Shown: in pieces, positions 48,351-59,589 of the stretch
How the letters are laid out: every line of letters begins with the position of its first letter
Numbering within the stretch: the stretch's first letter is position 1
Assembly: GCF_010389155.1 (NCBI RefSeq)
Contig: NC_057765.1
Location: 2,728,001 to 2,792,000 of the forward strand
DNA: 64,000 nucleotides
DNA from: Erigeron canadensis
Taxonomy: Eukaryota > Streptophyta > Magnoliopsida > Asterales > Asteraceae
Direction: 5' to 3'
The notes under the pieces: model-generated
The model's input: only the letters and a program-made list of their open reading frames with translations
What the model was told of the DNA's origin: nothing
The model's database searches: none
Translations under genes and position numbers: made by a program

Positions 48351-49330
48351 AGGTTTTGTAATGACACTAATCCCTTGGTGAACCTTCTATAAAACCCGGC
48401 GTGTCCAAGAAAAGAACGGACACCCTTAACATTGATTGGAGGGGGTAAAGTAGAAATGACTTTGATTTTGGCTCGGTCAACTTCCATGCCTTTGTTTGAA
48501 ATCACATGACCTAAAACCGTCCTCTCTTGAACCATGAAGTGGCTCTTTTCCCAACTTAAAACCAAATTTGTCTCAACACATCTTTTCAAAACTTTTGTAA
48601 GCTCATCAAGACAATTATCAAAGGTTTGGCCAAAAATTGAAAAATCATCCATAAAGATTTCTAGTGAATCACTGACCATATCTGAAAAGATACTCATCAT
48701 ATACCTTTGAAAGGTGGCTGGAGCATTACACAACCCGAATGGCATTCGCCTAAAGGCAAAAGTCCCATATGGGCATGTAAATGTGGTCTTGTGTTGGTCA
48801 TCGGGGTGAATAGCAATCTGATTATAACCTGAATAACCATCTAGAAAACAATAGAACTTTTGACCTGCAAGTTTTTCGATGATTTGATCAATGAATGGTA
48901 ATGGGAAATTAACTTTTGAAGTAGCGGTGTTCAATTTCCGGTAGTCAATGCACACCCTCCACCCGGTGATGGGTCGAGTTGCAATTTGCTCACCACTATC
49001 TCCTTTCACCACTTGAATTCCAGCTTTCTTAGGTACCATTTGTCTTGGACTTACCCATGTGCTATCCGAAATTGGGTAGATAATTCTAGCATCCAACCAT
49101 TTTAGTACCTCTTTCTTCACAACTTCACGCATATGAGGATTCAACCTTCTTTGAGCATCACGTGAAGGTTTTGCTTCAGAATCGGTGATTATCTTATGCA
49201 TCACAATTGATGGACTAATGCCTTTCAAGTCGGCAATTGTCCACCCAATGGTCGCCTTGTATTCCTTGAGCACTTTTAGCAATGCCCTTTCTTGCACTTC
49301 TTCCAAATTTGATGCAATAATCACCGGCAA
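48332..49330 (-). pseudogene. Athila reverse transcriptase
   Basis: Minus strand. RT motifs WVSPRQMVPKKAGI, WRVCIDYRKLN, FCFLDGYSGYNQI-like (FYCFLDGYSGYNQIAI), FRRMPFGLCNAPATF and the active site FMDDFSIFG, then HVISNKGMEVD and [11 protein letters not shown]. The frame is separated from the gag-protease frame by a TAA at 49334-49336 without a frame change. It is lost by a frameshift near 48350-48370, before RNase H. Confidence 0.82.
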
Positions 49331-49333
49331 AGT

Positions 49334-52300
49334 TTATTCTTTTCCCCAAAATGCATACTTCAAATGAGATGGGAGTTCTTTCAACTCAACTTGTGGTGGA
49401 CTTTCAATGAAAGGTTTGAGATGAGTGTCAATGTGATCCGGTAGACTTTCAACCAAATGAGTCCATGGTGGTCTACCTTCTTGAATTGCCATGATCTCCC
49501 AATCCTTCTCTTCCTTCTTCAATGTCTCACTATGCTCCACAATCAACCTGTCAACCAAAGCACAAGACTCCCGTGTGTCTTCCTCACTTTCATGAGAAAT
49601 GCACTCATCAATGACGTCCGCCATAAAGCATTCGTCACTAACTACGGGGTTAGGAACACTAGCAAAAACATTTAATCTAATCTTACGGTTGCCAAAGGTT
49701 AATTCAACCGTACCCCGCCTACAATCAATTAATGCATTAGCGGTGGCCAAAAAGGGCCTTCCCATGATGACATTGGGCTGCCTTACATTACCGCTTGGTG
49801 CAAAATCAAGAACCAAAAAGTCTACGGGGTAATAAAAGTCCTCCACCTTCACTATGACATCTTGGACAATTCCTCTTGGAAGTTTTAGTGACAAATCAGC
49901 CATCACCAAGGTGGCGTCGACTTTTTCCAATGGTCCAAAGTCATATTGATCATACAACATACCCGGTAAGATACTCACACCCGCCCCCATATCCAAAAGT
50001 GTCTTGTTCATTTTAAAATCACCAACTTGAATTGTAATTAAAGGTGCTCCAGGATCTTGGAGTTTAGGTGGGAGTATACCCATCACAACGGCACTAACTT
50101 CCTCATTCAAAACAATCTTCTTTGGAAGTTTATGATGTCGTTTTTGGGTACACAACTCCTTAAGATATTTAGCATAAGCCGGAACTTGTTTAATAATGTC
50201 AATAAGAGGTATATTGATTTTCACTTGTTTAAAAATTTCCCACATTTCTTCCTCATGGGGACCTCTTTTCTTAAGTGTAGGCCTAAGTCTTGGATCAATC
50301 AAAGTCAAAGGAAAAGGAATGGTATTACCCTCCATATCTTTTCCTTGTTTTTCAGAAAATTTTTCACTAGACCTATTGTTTTCTACCTCTTTAAAAGACA
50401 CTTTTTTACTTGGTTTAGGCAAAACAAATTCCGGTTCATGCTCACTATCTTGGTCATCATCAACATCCTCCACCACACCATCAACAAGTGATGATGGAGG
50501 CACAACTTTATTATCATAAACTTTACCACTACGAAGAAGACTTGCATTGTTTATCTCCACATTCTTGACATTCTTTGAGTTGCCACTTTGATGTTGTCGA
50601 TTGATCTTCGTGTCACTTGGTAGCTTTCCCGGATTCTTCCTCAATTCCGACACATCCTCCGCTAATTGACCCACTTGCTTTTGCAAAGATTCAACCGTTT
50701 TATCCCGAATCTCATTCTTTCGATCCATTTCCTTCAAATACTCCATAATTTCCCCGGTTGACACCTCATTGCTTCCCGATGCTCTACCTTGGTTATTACC
50801 TTGTTGAACGTTTCTTGGGTAGCCTCGATTGAATCCTTGATTTTGGCCACCCTGGTAATTCCCTTGGTTGTAGTTTCGGCCTTGGAATGGTTGAAATGGT
50901 GCTCCACTAATTTGGTTGTTTCCTTGAAAGTTTGGGTTGAGTTGATTTGAAGAATTTTCATACCAAAGGTTTGGATGGTTTCTCATTCCCGGATGATAAG
51001 TGTTGGAGTTCATGTCAAATGGTCTCTTTTCTCCATACACTTGATTCACTTCTTCAACTTGTTCCGGGATCAATGGACATTGCAAAGCCGTATGTCCAAG
51101 TTCATCACAACTTTCACAAATCGGGTATTCTTGAGAAACTTCAGCAACACCCTGATTTTCAGCTTTCCCCAACTTAGCAAACTTCCGTTCCAAAGCTTCA
51201 AGTCGATCTTTGGTGGCTTGATCACTTGTAGATGATGATGAAGCTATTGGATGCCTTGCTCTCCTATTCGATTGAGCTTGCCTTTTCGAATTCACACTCA
51301 TTTTCTCCAAGAATTCCCAATCAACATCTTCGGGATTAGTCAAGAAAGTTCCATTGCTAATTGAATTCACATCTCTTTTCTCTTTCGGTAGTAAACCATC
51401 ATAGAAAGTCGTGATCAACTCCCATTTCCATGATGTGGACAAGTTCTCAACAACTCATTAAACCTCTTGAAAGCTTCATGAAAAGTTTCACCCGATTGTT
51501 GCTGAAAAGTTCTTATTGAAGTTCTTGCATCACTAGTCTTTTGCATCGTATAATACTCATCCAAGAATTGTTGTTGCATTTCAGCCCATGTAAAGATACT
51601 ACCCGATGGCAATGATAAAAACCATTGCTTTGCTTTATCCTTCAAAGTGAACTGAAATAAGACTAGTTTAACTTCATCCGGAGAAAATCCTTGACCTCCA
51701 ATGATACCACAAATAGCCTCAAACTCCGACAAGTGCAAATAAGGCTCCTCCGTTGCTTTACCATAGAAACCTGGTAAAATACTCAAACATTGAGGTCTAA
51801 CTTCAAAAGCTCTACCCCTCAACACCGGTGGTACTATAGGTGAGGCATTAACGGCTATGGCGGGTCGGAAATGACTATCAACTCCTTGTGGTGGAGGTTG
51901 ATAGTTCATATTAGGAATGACACGGTTGTGTGGTTGGTTAATGGGTGGGACTCCACGACGGTAGTGACGTGGTGGTGGTCCTTGAGGAATTCTTGGGTTG
52001 ATGTATTGAGGTTGGTTAAATTGAGGATATTGAATGTTTTGTGGTTGCCCATAATCATCTCCATCATTCCAATCATATCCATCATCATGATTATCAAACC
52101 TCCCATCATTCCAATTATCAACCCTTTCATACACCGATTCCGTATACCGTGATCCTTCTCCAACAAAGGTTGGTGTTCTAGTTCGGTGAGGAGTTGTGAA
52201 TCCGCTTCTCACGGATCGGGGTGGATGTTGTTGTTGAGGTTGGTTTTGGGGTTGGACATTTTGTTCAAGGTTAGGTTCTTGTTGGGTTCCGGTTGGTTGA

Positions 52301-52434
52301 ATAATTGGTGGTATATTTCCGGGATTACTCATGTTTGCACGGTGAAGTACTCGGTTTCTCCTAGCTGTTTTCTCAATTTCCGGATCAAACAACAAAGGTG
52401 ATTTCTTCTTTGAATACCTCGTATGCATAAACAA
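49334..52434 (-). pseudogene. Athila gag and protease
   Basis: Minus strand. Gag begins at 52434 (or at a Met slightly downstream). A Gln/Asn/Pro-rich N-terminus leads to the capsid region (FYGKATEEPYLHLSEFEAIC, FTLKDKAKQWFLSLP, FLDEYYTMQKT), a frameshift near 51430, a CCHC knuckle (CESCDELGHTALQC) near 51110, and a retropepsin region (LLDMGAGVSILP, VIMGRPFLATANALIDC) near 49980-49700. The protease signature reads DMGA rather than the common DLGA. Confidence 0.8.
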
Positions 52435-52587
52435 CCTGTAACCTACACAAATAACACACCTAGCGTAATTCGGAAATACAAAAATGCAAAGAAAATAAAC
52501 AAACTACTAACAAAACTAAACTAATTCTTTTTGTATTTTCTGAAAATTTTAACAAATTGAAAGCAACTTTAACACTTTGCACACCGA

Positions 52588-52598
52588 TTCCCCGGCAA
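52588..52598 (-). other. Primer-binding site remnant (Asp tRNA type)
   Basis: Just inside the 5' LTR edge the minus strand reads TTGCCGGGGAATCGG, which matches the inner part of the Asp-tRNA primer site used by Athila/Tat elements (ending TTGCCGGGGA). The outermost TGG portion is missing. Confidence 0.5.
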
Positions 52599-53720
52599 TG
52601 TCGTTGGACCAATCAAATATATAAACTAAATACCTATAACTAGTATGGGTAAGTCGAGTATCGTATCCACAGGGAATCAGGGGAAAGTGTTAAACAAGTT
52701 TACAAAGTTGATTAAGCTAGACATAAACTTGAAATTGATTGATTGATTGGTTTGATTAATAACTAAAAGTGATTAAAGACTTAACAAAATAACTCAATTA
52801 AACAAAGTAGACCATTCTCATGCTTCAAATTATGTTTTCAAATATGTAATCTAACTTATACTCATTGGAAATCACATAGACATGATTCGTTATAACGTTT
52901 GGATTGAATAAATTCAAGAACTAGACTAATCGGTTGTGATGATTCACGATAATGAAAACCGGGGAATTGACACAACTAGACTTCTACTTCATTAAAATAA
53001 ACTATAAGTTCATAAGAGATTCATACAATAATCAATGATCAATTAACAAGTTAAAACCAAATGATAGATGAATTTCATTCAAGTCATGAACAAATAATCA
53101 TTCAAACAATCCAAACAACATTAGATGTAAAAGACTAATAAAGAATTAAACATCTAATCCAACATGAATATAAGAAAGATTGAACATAAATGGCTTACAT
53201 AATTGTTCACATGAGAATGATCAATAGAAAACCTTGTCTATCTTCTTCATCATTGAATCTTCAATTTGAATTGTCATCTTCATGAATTGGTGATTTAATA
53301 ATGATATTGGGGTCTTGGGAATGTTAGGAACTGCTATTGTATGTGAAAAATATGAATAGTAACTTCCCCAAGTCGTATTGTGAATGGAATATAACTGAAC
53401 TTGAATTAAAACCATAAAATTCGGATTTCTGATCAGCACCTGGCGTAACCTACTACCCCCCTGGGCGTAAGTTACGCCCCTTGGGTTTTCAACTGGCGTA
53501 ACCTATTGCCAAGTCTGGCGTAAGTTACGCAATTTGTTTCTTTAGAATTCCAGATTTTTTCTTCTTGGTTCCTTGACTCGTTTCTTGATTCAATTAGCTC
53601 CATTTCATCACCTAGTGCCTGAAACACTTAACAAACATAAAGGTACCCCTAATCGTCTATTAAGCTTCACAAAACGACTTGATTTTACATCTTAAAATCA
53701 TGCATTCTAAGTGTTTATCA
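52599..53720 (-). repeat. 5' LTR of the Athila element
   Basis: TGTCGTTGGACC to GTGTTTATCA on the + strand, 1122 bp. The palindromes seen in the 3' LTR are here at about 53443-53530, one of them degraded to GGCGTAAGTTACGCA. Confidence 0.88.
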
Positions 53721-54456
53721 AACAATCAAACGATTTAATTTCCAGAACAAGAAGATTCATGCATTCAGTATAGTAAACTAAACTATTTAAATTAAAGTGA
53801 AAATAAAAACTATTTAATTTTCTTAGTGTAAAACAAAATATTGTAGGATCGAAATTGTGCAAGTTGACTTGATTATGTGAGACTAATGGTGGATGTATGT
53901 TAATGTGTGTAATGTGTTTGGAAAGTTATAAACGTGCGTGACAGATAATAGATTAGAAATGGAATTGTCATAATAGATTAAAAATGGAATCGTCAAATCA
54001 TCATCTAATTTTAATCTTAATCTTATCACCTAACCTCAATTCAATTTTATTAAGTTTTGATTTTAAACATGTGATTAAATTAGTATACGTCGACCAATTT
54101 ATATTTACTAATTTGGCTAAACTAATTTATATATTAAGATAAGTCGACCCATTTGTATTACTAATTTGGATAAACTATAATCAAATTATTTATAAAAATA
54201 ATGTCTGACCAAACTCCACCATATGTATTAATTTGGTATATAATATTAATTAATTAATTATTGAATATCATTATAATTATCTTTATCTTTATTTTTTTAT
54301 TTTTTTTAACTTTAATTATATTAAAAGACAATTGACCTAGTCACAACTCTTCAATTCTCAAAACTAAACATGGCTAACAAAAATAAAATTATTTTTCTTA
54401 CAAGACATCAATGAAAACTCGATTAATTATATAATCAAAGTTAAGATATGATTTCC
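53721..54456. other. Intron sequence right of the Athila element; no gene
   Basis: AT-rich, with repeated TAATTTGG/TATTACTAATTTGG phrases at 54100-54240. No coding or repeat termini recognised. Confidence 0.4.
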
Positions 54457-54666
54457 CTAGAAGAGTTTATATAAAAGAGACTTTAGTACACCATCCAACC
54501 TTGATATGGGTTAACATTTAGAATTAACATCTGAATATCTCATTTTTTCAAAGTATATTTTTACATTTAATGTCATTTAAGTATTTTTTTTTTCCGTTCC
54601 ATATACTAACTCTTATATTAATAATATTGTAAAAATCCGTGTATTTGACACGGGTTTAAAATCTAG
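54457..54666 (+). mobile_element. Helitron-like element with a good 3' hairpin
   Basis: Ends CCGTGTATTTGACACGGGTTTAAAATCTAG then T. The perfect 6-bp stem CCGTGT/ACACGG lies about 10 bases before CTAG, a textbook Helitron 3' end. The 5' end is tentative (GTTTATATAAAAGAGACTTT near 54465). Confidence 0.55.
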
Positions 54667-55109
54667 TACTATCTTATAAAGCATTCTATCATTTTTTTTA
54701 AATCTCAATTAACTAATTGTACTACCTAAATTATTTCTCTTTTTTATTCACTAATATAAACATCTCTACCTAATATACCTATAATACCCTTAAATCTCAA
54801 CCACTCATTTTTCTTTTTTTTCTCAAATCTCAATCACTCATTTTTCCTCTCTCCTACATCAATCATTTTATCCCTCTAATTCATTCAAAATCTTGTATCT
54901 CAAAAACCGTATATCGATAAATTATAAAAATTGTATAGGTTTTCTTAAAATTCCATGCTATTTCATTAGAGATGTCATTCGATATACTTCCGACGAATTT
55001 TTAAATCCAAGAGCGAAGTCCGTACGGATAAGGCATTTGGCTATCATATTCTATGACTTGACCTATCACCTCCATCATCCCACCACCGTAACGCGCTAGC
55101 ACTCTCTCG
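54667..55109 (+). mobile_element. Helitron-like element, copy of 12295-12741
   Basis: Directly abuts the preceding element's 3' end, again head to tail. Begins TACTATCTTATAAAGC and ends CTCTCTCG then T, preceded by CGTAACGCGCTAGCAC. Shares long blocks with 12295-12741, including GTCATTCGATATACTTCCGACGAA-like sequence. Confidence 0.55.
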
Positions 55110-57434
55110 TATAGTATAAGTTGTTACAAGTTGTTACAACAAGGGGTATTTATAAATTATAATCTTATTACATTTTACACATACCCCTCGAAGGCTCGAA
55201 CCAAGAAATACCCACAAATGCAATACTACATTTTTCTCAAACATTTTCCTTTTTACTGTTACATTATTGAAAAATAAATCGCCTTTGGATTGGTAACTAT
55301 CTGATAAGCCTTATGTTGAGAATATCTTTGCTATTGATCAGAGGATATTCGAAGCTTCCTCGTTGTTTTTAACATCTTTAGTCAACATTGTTTTTAATCT
55401 TCGGATCCTTGAAAAACATTACTTGATGATAAATCACTAGCTTTATCTTTACTTGCAACTTTAATTCTTGAACGAATCTCTGAAATCCTATTCATTTCTG
55501 AACTTTGAGTTGTTGAACTTGAATGTAGATTCCAAAATGATGTTTGCTTATAGAATGTGTTGACTTATTGTGAGAAAAATTACATTTTTCCACCACTTTA
55601 GACATCAATAAATATATGGTCGAGTGACATATATCTCGAACCGTTTAGTGGGTTTTGTAGTCTCTGGCCAAGGCTACGTAACAAACTAAGATGCGTCTAA
55701 ATATCGAATCTCAAAGTTGTGTGTTTGGTGCATAAGTTAGAGTTGAAAAACCTTTGTCCCACACTGGGGTGGGATATAAACTTTCACTAGTTTATAAGTG
55801 GAAGTTTTAAGCTATGTAAGATCTTGTGTTGTGTTTTACTCTGGCTTCTACCCGCGCGCAAGGGGGTGCCCGTTTTCTGGGTCAAAATTCTCTCAACCAA
55901 TGCGTGTACGCGCGACCTGCGGACACGTATGCAGCTCGGAAAATTGGGGCCCGCGCGGGTTGTCGACTTTATATAGTTCTCCCATTCTATTATTGTATTT
56001 ATTGGGTTATCTTTTTCTATCGTATTGTAATATATCTAAGGAATTTGACTCTAGTTCGTAATTAAACAAACGAATAATTCAAAATTAAATTATGTTTATT
56101 CACGTTAATTACAAGTCAAAAATCACAAATGTTACAGTTTGTTGAGGAAGGGTTTTAAGGCTCATATAGCGTACCGAAAATATTTACAAAAATAGTATGG
56201 GAGTAGGTTTTATGTTGAGAGCGGAAATAGCGACGAAGACAAGGAGTAGTTTAATTTTTACTTTATGTACCAGTTAAACGTAATAGTTTAATTTGTAGGA
56301 TATTAATTATGTATTAGTTTAAATGTAGTAGTTTAATTTTTAGGATTTAATTTAATTAAGTATTAGTTTAATGTATTGTTTAATTTGTTGTAACATTTGG
56401 TTAAAAATGAAATAGATCGAATAAAAATTTTTGAGAAAAATGTGAGAAAGAGGCCTTATTTTGAGTGGTAGGTCTTGAGTGTGTTTAGGAGAAATAAAAG
56501 TCAATATGGTAGTGGGGAAAAGGTGAAAAAGAAAAAAAGCGTCATCTTATCTCATAGAAGCAAGATTGTGATGAAATCAATATTTTTTAAGAAAATTTTA
56601 TTTGGCATCATTGACTTTTTCATATTATTTACTTATTTTTTATCTAACTAATTTATGACATCATTTTTGAATTTTAATTTTTAATCCCTTTATTTAAAAT
56701 TTTTTAAAACTATCAAACCTAATGTAAAATAAACCTAATATATAATAACATTTTTTATGATAGTAAAGGTTGAATCTTCTCTTTTTATTATAGCAACATT
56801 AATAACTTGCCATTAAAAATATAGACATTTTTACCTTACGGGTTTTTTTATGCTTCATTATGATAATAGACATGTATTTACAAAAGTTGTTTAGAATACC
56901 CGGGTTCAACCCGGGTAAATTAGCAATAATATATTAGAATCTTTAACACAATTTTTCCATGTTCTTTGTTTTAGAACACTCTTTGTTTTGACTACCACTA
57001 ATTAATATGATGCCATTTACGGCTAAAGGTGCAAAGCCACTAGCCTACTCAGCTCTACGTTTCATAAAAACCCATTAAGCCGTCTGCCCGTAGGCACGAA
57101 ATGGATTAATGGGTAAAATTCGGTGCAACCATTGATTTAAACTTTGGTCTCCCCAAGACCCCAAGCCAAGCCTTTGTTGCTTGACTCCCATGCCAATCTT
57201 TCTATGCAGGAATTGGCGTTTTAAAACCCTCCGGTATCGATTTATTGAAGCAAATGTTTGTTATGAGAACATCCTCCCAGATAAAGAATCAAACGAAACT
57301 ACTTATAAGATCTACCATAATTAGCCTATACATGGAATAATTAAGTAGAACTATTACATGTTCAACTCATTTTGAGATTACATGTTTACTAGCTAAGCTC
57401 ACCCAGATATTTTCAGCTATGTCACTGGTTGCAG
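55110..57434. other. Last part of gene C intron 1; no gene
   Basis: Contains a GC-richer patch at 55845-55965 and, at 56095-56135, TTCACGTTAATTACAAGTC...AAATGTTACA, which matches the end of the Tekay LTRs (19760-19785), so an LTR fragment is likely. CCCGGGTTCAACCCGGG at 56899-56915 is a short perfect inverted repeat. The 55798-56065 frames overlap on one strand and show no domain. Confidence 0.4.
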
Positions 57435-58436
57435 GAGGAATCGAAACATTTAGAATTTCCAGTTGATGTCATATTGTCGGCCACCAAAAAATTTGATGAA
57501 ACATATTGCATTGGCTCGGGGGGATATGGAAAAGTGTACAAAGCAGAACTTTCTCTTTCTAGTAGAGTAAGTTTGTTGGAATCAAAAATCAAGAACGTGG
57601 ATAGATTGCCTAAGAAACGCACTGTAGCCATAAAACGGATTATGCATAGAGAAGACGGGTTAGGGAATCAAGGGTTTCTAGCCGAACTAGAATTGCTTAC
57701 TAGATGTGAGAATCCCAACATACTCCGTCTTCTTGGATATTGTGTTAATGGTCCTGAAAGGATTCTTGTGTATGAGCATGCTTCTAACGGAAGTCTGGAT
57801 GATTATCTCAATAGCCCAGACAAGATGATTAATCTTACGTGGGAACAACGTTTAAAGATGTGCGTCGGTATTGCAAACGGATTAAATTACCTCCATAAGA
57901 CAGAGGGAGACAAAAATGTTATAATACACCGTGATATAAAGAGCGATAACATTCTTTTGGATGAGAATTTGGAGGTCAAGATCGCTGATTTCGGGCTTTC
58001 TATATTCCACCCTACAAATCACCCGGAAAGCACTATATATACAAAGAATTTTGCAGGCACAAATGTGTATGCAGATCCAGAATACATGAAGATGGGTAAG
58101 CTGAAAGTAGAATCCGATATATACTCTTTCGGAGTAGTTTTATTTGAAATTCTATGTGGAAAGTTGGCATATGATTCATTTTACACCAACCAATATGAGA
58201 AGGGGCTTGCACCAGTGGCACGAAAACACTTTCGAAAGGGAACAATAATGGAAATGGTTGATGGGAACTTAATGAATGAAGCTCATGAACTCAGTTCTAC
58301 ACTAAGGATAGGACCAGATCAACGTTCTTTGGACGCATTTTGCAAAGTCGCTCACGAATGTTTAGCAGAAACTCAAGTTAGTCGTCCAAAAATGAAAGTC
58401 ATCGATGAAGAACTTAAGAAAGCATTACAGTTTCAA
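57435..58436 (+). CDS. Gene C exon 2: kinase II, catalytic motifs intact
   Basis: 334 codons, phase 0 at both ends, acceptor GGTTGCAG and donor GTAAGT. No ATG lies in frame before the TAG at 57390, so it is internal. It closely matches gene B exon 2: IGSGGYGKVYKAEL, VAIKRIM, HRDIKSDNILL, IADFGLSIFHPTNHPE, YADPEYMKMGKLKVESDIY, FEILCGKLAYDSFYTNQYEK, SRPKMK. All kinase catalytic residues are present. By comparison with gene B the preceding exon is 39275-40243, 17 kb away, and the following pseudokinase III and PP2 exons should lie beyond the right edge, past the Sirevirus, if they survive. Confidence 0.84.
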
Positions 58437-58481
58437 GTAAGTCAATGTTTGAAAGTTATGTTATACTCGTATCTATCTATA

Positions 58482-58788
58482 TCTATACTTCCTTATAAAA
58501 GAACTGACGACCCTTCCTTAAACTTTTAAGAACATAATATGTCTAATTTACATTTCATCTTAATACATCCCTATTTTCATTCTATACACTGTGACTAAAA
58601 TACTCTTACAAAAGTTTCAGACTTTATTAAAATTCTCTTTGTTCGTCAAATATTTTTATTGTTTGTTATTGTTAAAAACTATCATACAAATGAAAGTTCC
58701 GATTAAGTATTTAATTTGAAAGTAACGTTATCACAACACCTCGAACCTTGTCTATTTTTGTCGCTGCAACGTGCGGACACCAATCTAG
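58482..58788 (+). mobile_element. Small Helitron-like element in gene C intron 2
   Basis: Starts TCTATACTTCCTTATAAAAG after A and ends GCAACGTGCGGACACCAATCTAG then T. 307 bp. It lies only 45 bp past the kinase II donor. Another 5'-like terminus (TATCTATACAAATATATAAAG) follows directly at 58788. Confidence 0.6.
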
Positions 58789-58849
58789 TATCTATACAAA
58801 TATATAAAGTATTGAGTCTTGGATTCGCTGACAAGACTTGCTCGCTAAC

Positions 58850-59448
58850 GTGTGTCGTCAGCAAGTCATCAGAGAGTCCAATGACTCTCTTCAGCGGGTT
58901 GTATGCTGCCCAATTTGTTGGTCAAGGCGGAAAGAATTCAAACCAGATGAAGACAAAAGTCACATGGTGGTTTCTCCAACTGTAATTTACCTTGTACGGC
59001 AAAGGTACAGTTGGGACCAAAACTAGGGTTTTCTCTCTCATACCTGTTTTGGTAAAGAAGACAAAAGCTCTTGCATGAAAGTACTTCGAGCCAATGGAAA
59101 GTCGACAACCACTATCAAGTCACTATCTTTGTGAGGCTGTGTTGCCTTAATTCTTCTCTATAAAAGGCAACACAGCCGCAACATATACTTTGTGTTTGTC
59201 ACCATAAAAAGTGTGTGTCACTTTGGTTGTGATTGCTCAAGTTTTTAGTGTGTCTAGACTTAACAATTACTTTGTTCATTTGCATTCTTGTAAGTCAAGT
59301 TGTAATATCGACCATGTATTCATCGTTTAATCAATGATATATATGATTTGACTTACCTAGATTTTTTGCAGTTGAACTTGTTATTGTTCTTGTTATTTAC
59401 TTTCTGCCTAGTTAATTATAATACAAGTTGTGCATTCGTAGACTGTCA
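58850..59448 (+). repeat. 5' LTR of a Sirevirus-type Copia element (left edge approximate)
   Basis: The LTR ends GACTGTCA at 59448, two bases before the primer site. It holds a TATA box TATAAAAGG at 59159-59167. The left boundary is not fixed; a TG start near 58850 (TGTCGTCAGC) is a guess, since the matching 3' LTR lies outside the window. Confidence 0.5.
59135..59177 (+). promoter_or_regulatory. LTR TATA box inside a 12-bp perfect inverted repeat
   Basis: GGCTGTGTTGCC (59135-59146) and GGCAACACAGCC (59166-59177) are exact complements separated by 19 bases that include TATAAAA (59159-59165). The R region of the transcript would start shortly downstream. Effect on transcription unknown. Confidence 0.65.
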
Positions 59449-59450
59449 AG

Positions 59451-59463
59451 TGGCATTAGAGCC
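59451..59463 (+). other. Primer-binding site (initiator Met tRNA)
   Basis: TGGCATTAGAGCC, two changes from the plant Copia consensus TGGTATCAGAGC. It sets the element's direction as + and the LTR end at 59448. Confidence 0.7.
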
Positions 59464-59589
59464 ACCGTTCCTAAATCATTGGAACAAGATCTGTTTGCCT
59501 TCTGTATTTACATTAATTTTCGGTACTTCTTTTCTTCTTTAAAATCATCTTTTCTTTAAAACAAGAACATTTCTTTTGTTCCTTCCCTT

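Larger units (their letters stand above)
41155..53720 (-). mobile_element. Athila-type LTR retrotransposon, nearly full length, 12.6 kb
   Basis: Two LTRs of exactly 1122 bp each (41155-42276, 52599-53720) differing at roughly 27 positions by eye (about 2.4%), which implies a fairly recent insertion. The minus-strand order is gag, protease, RT, RNase H, integrase, then an env-position ORF, the Athila layout. The remnant TTGCCGGGGA directly inside the 5' LTR matches the core of an Asp-tRNA primer site. A purine tract (AAGTTGGGGAATG) precedes the 3' LTR. Flanks ATCGA and AACAA do not match. The coding frame has two frameshifts and three in-frame stops. It lies in gene C intron 1. Confidence 0.9.

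Noticed and set aside
55798..56065. Two overlapping + strand frames in GC-richer DNA
   Set aside because: No domain; near a fragment of an LTR end, more likely repeat-derived.
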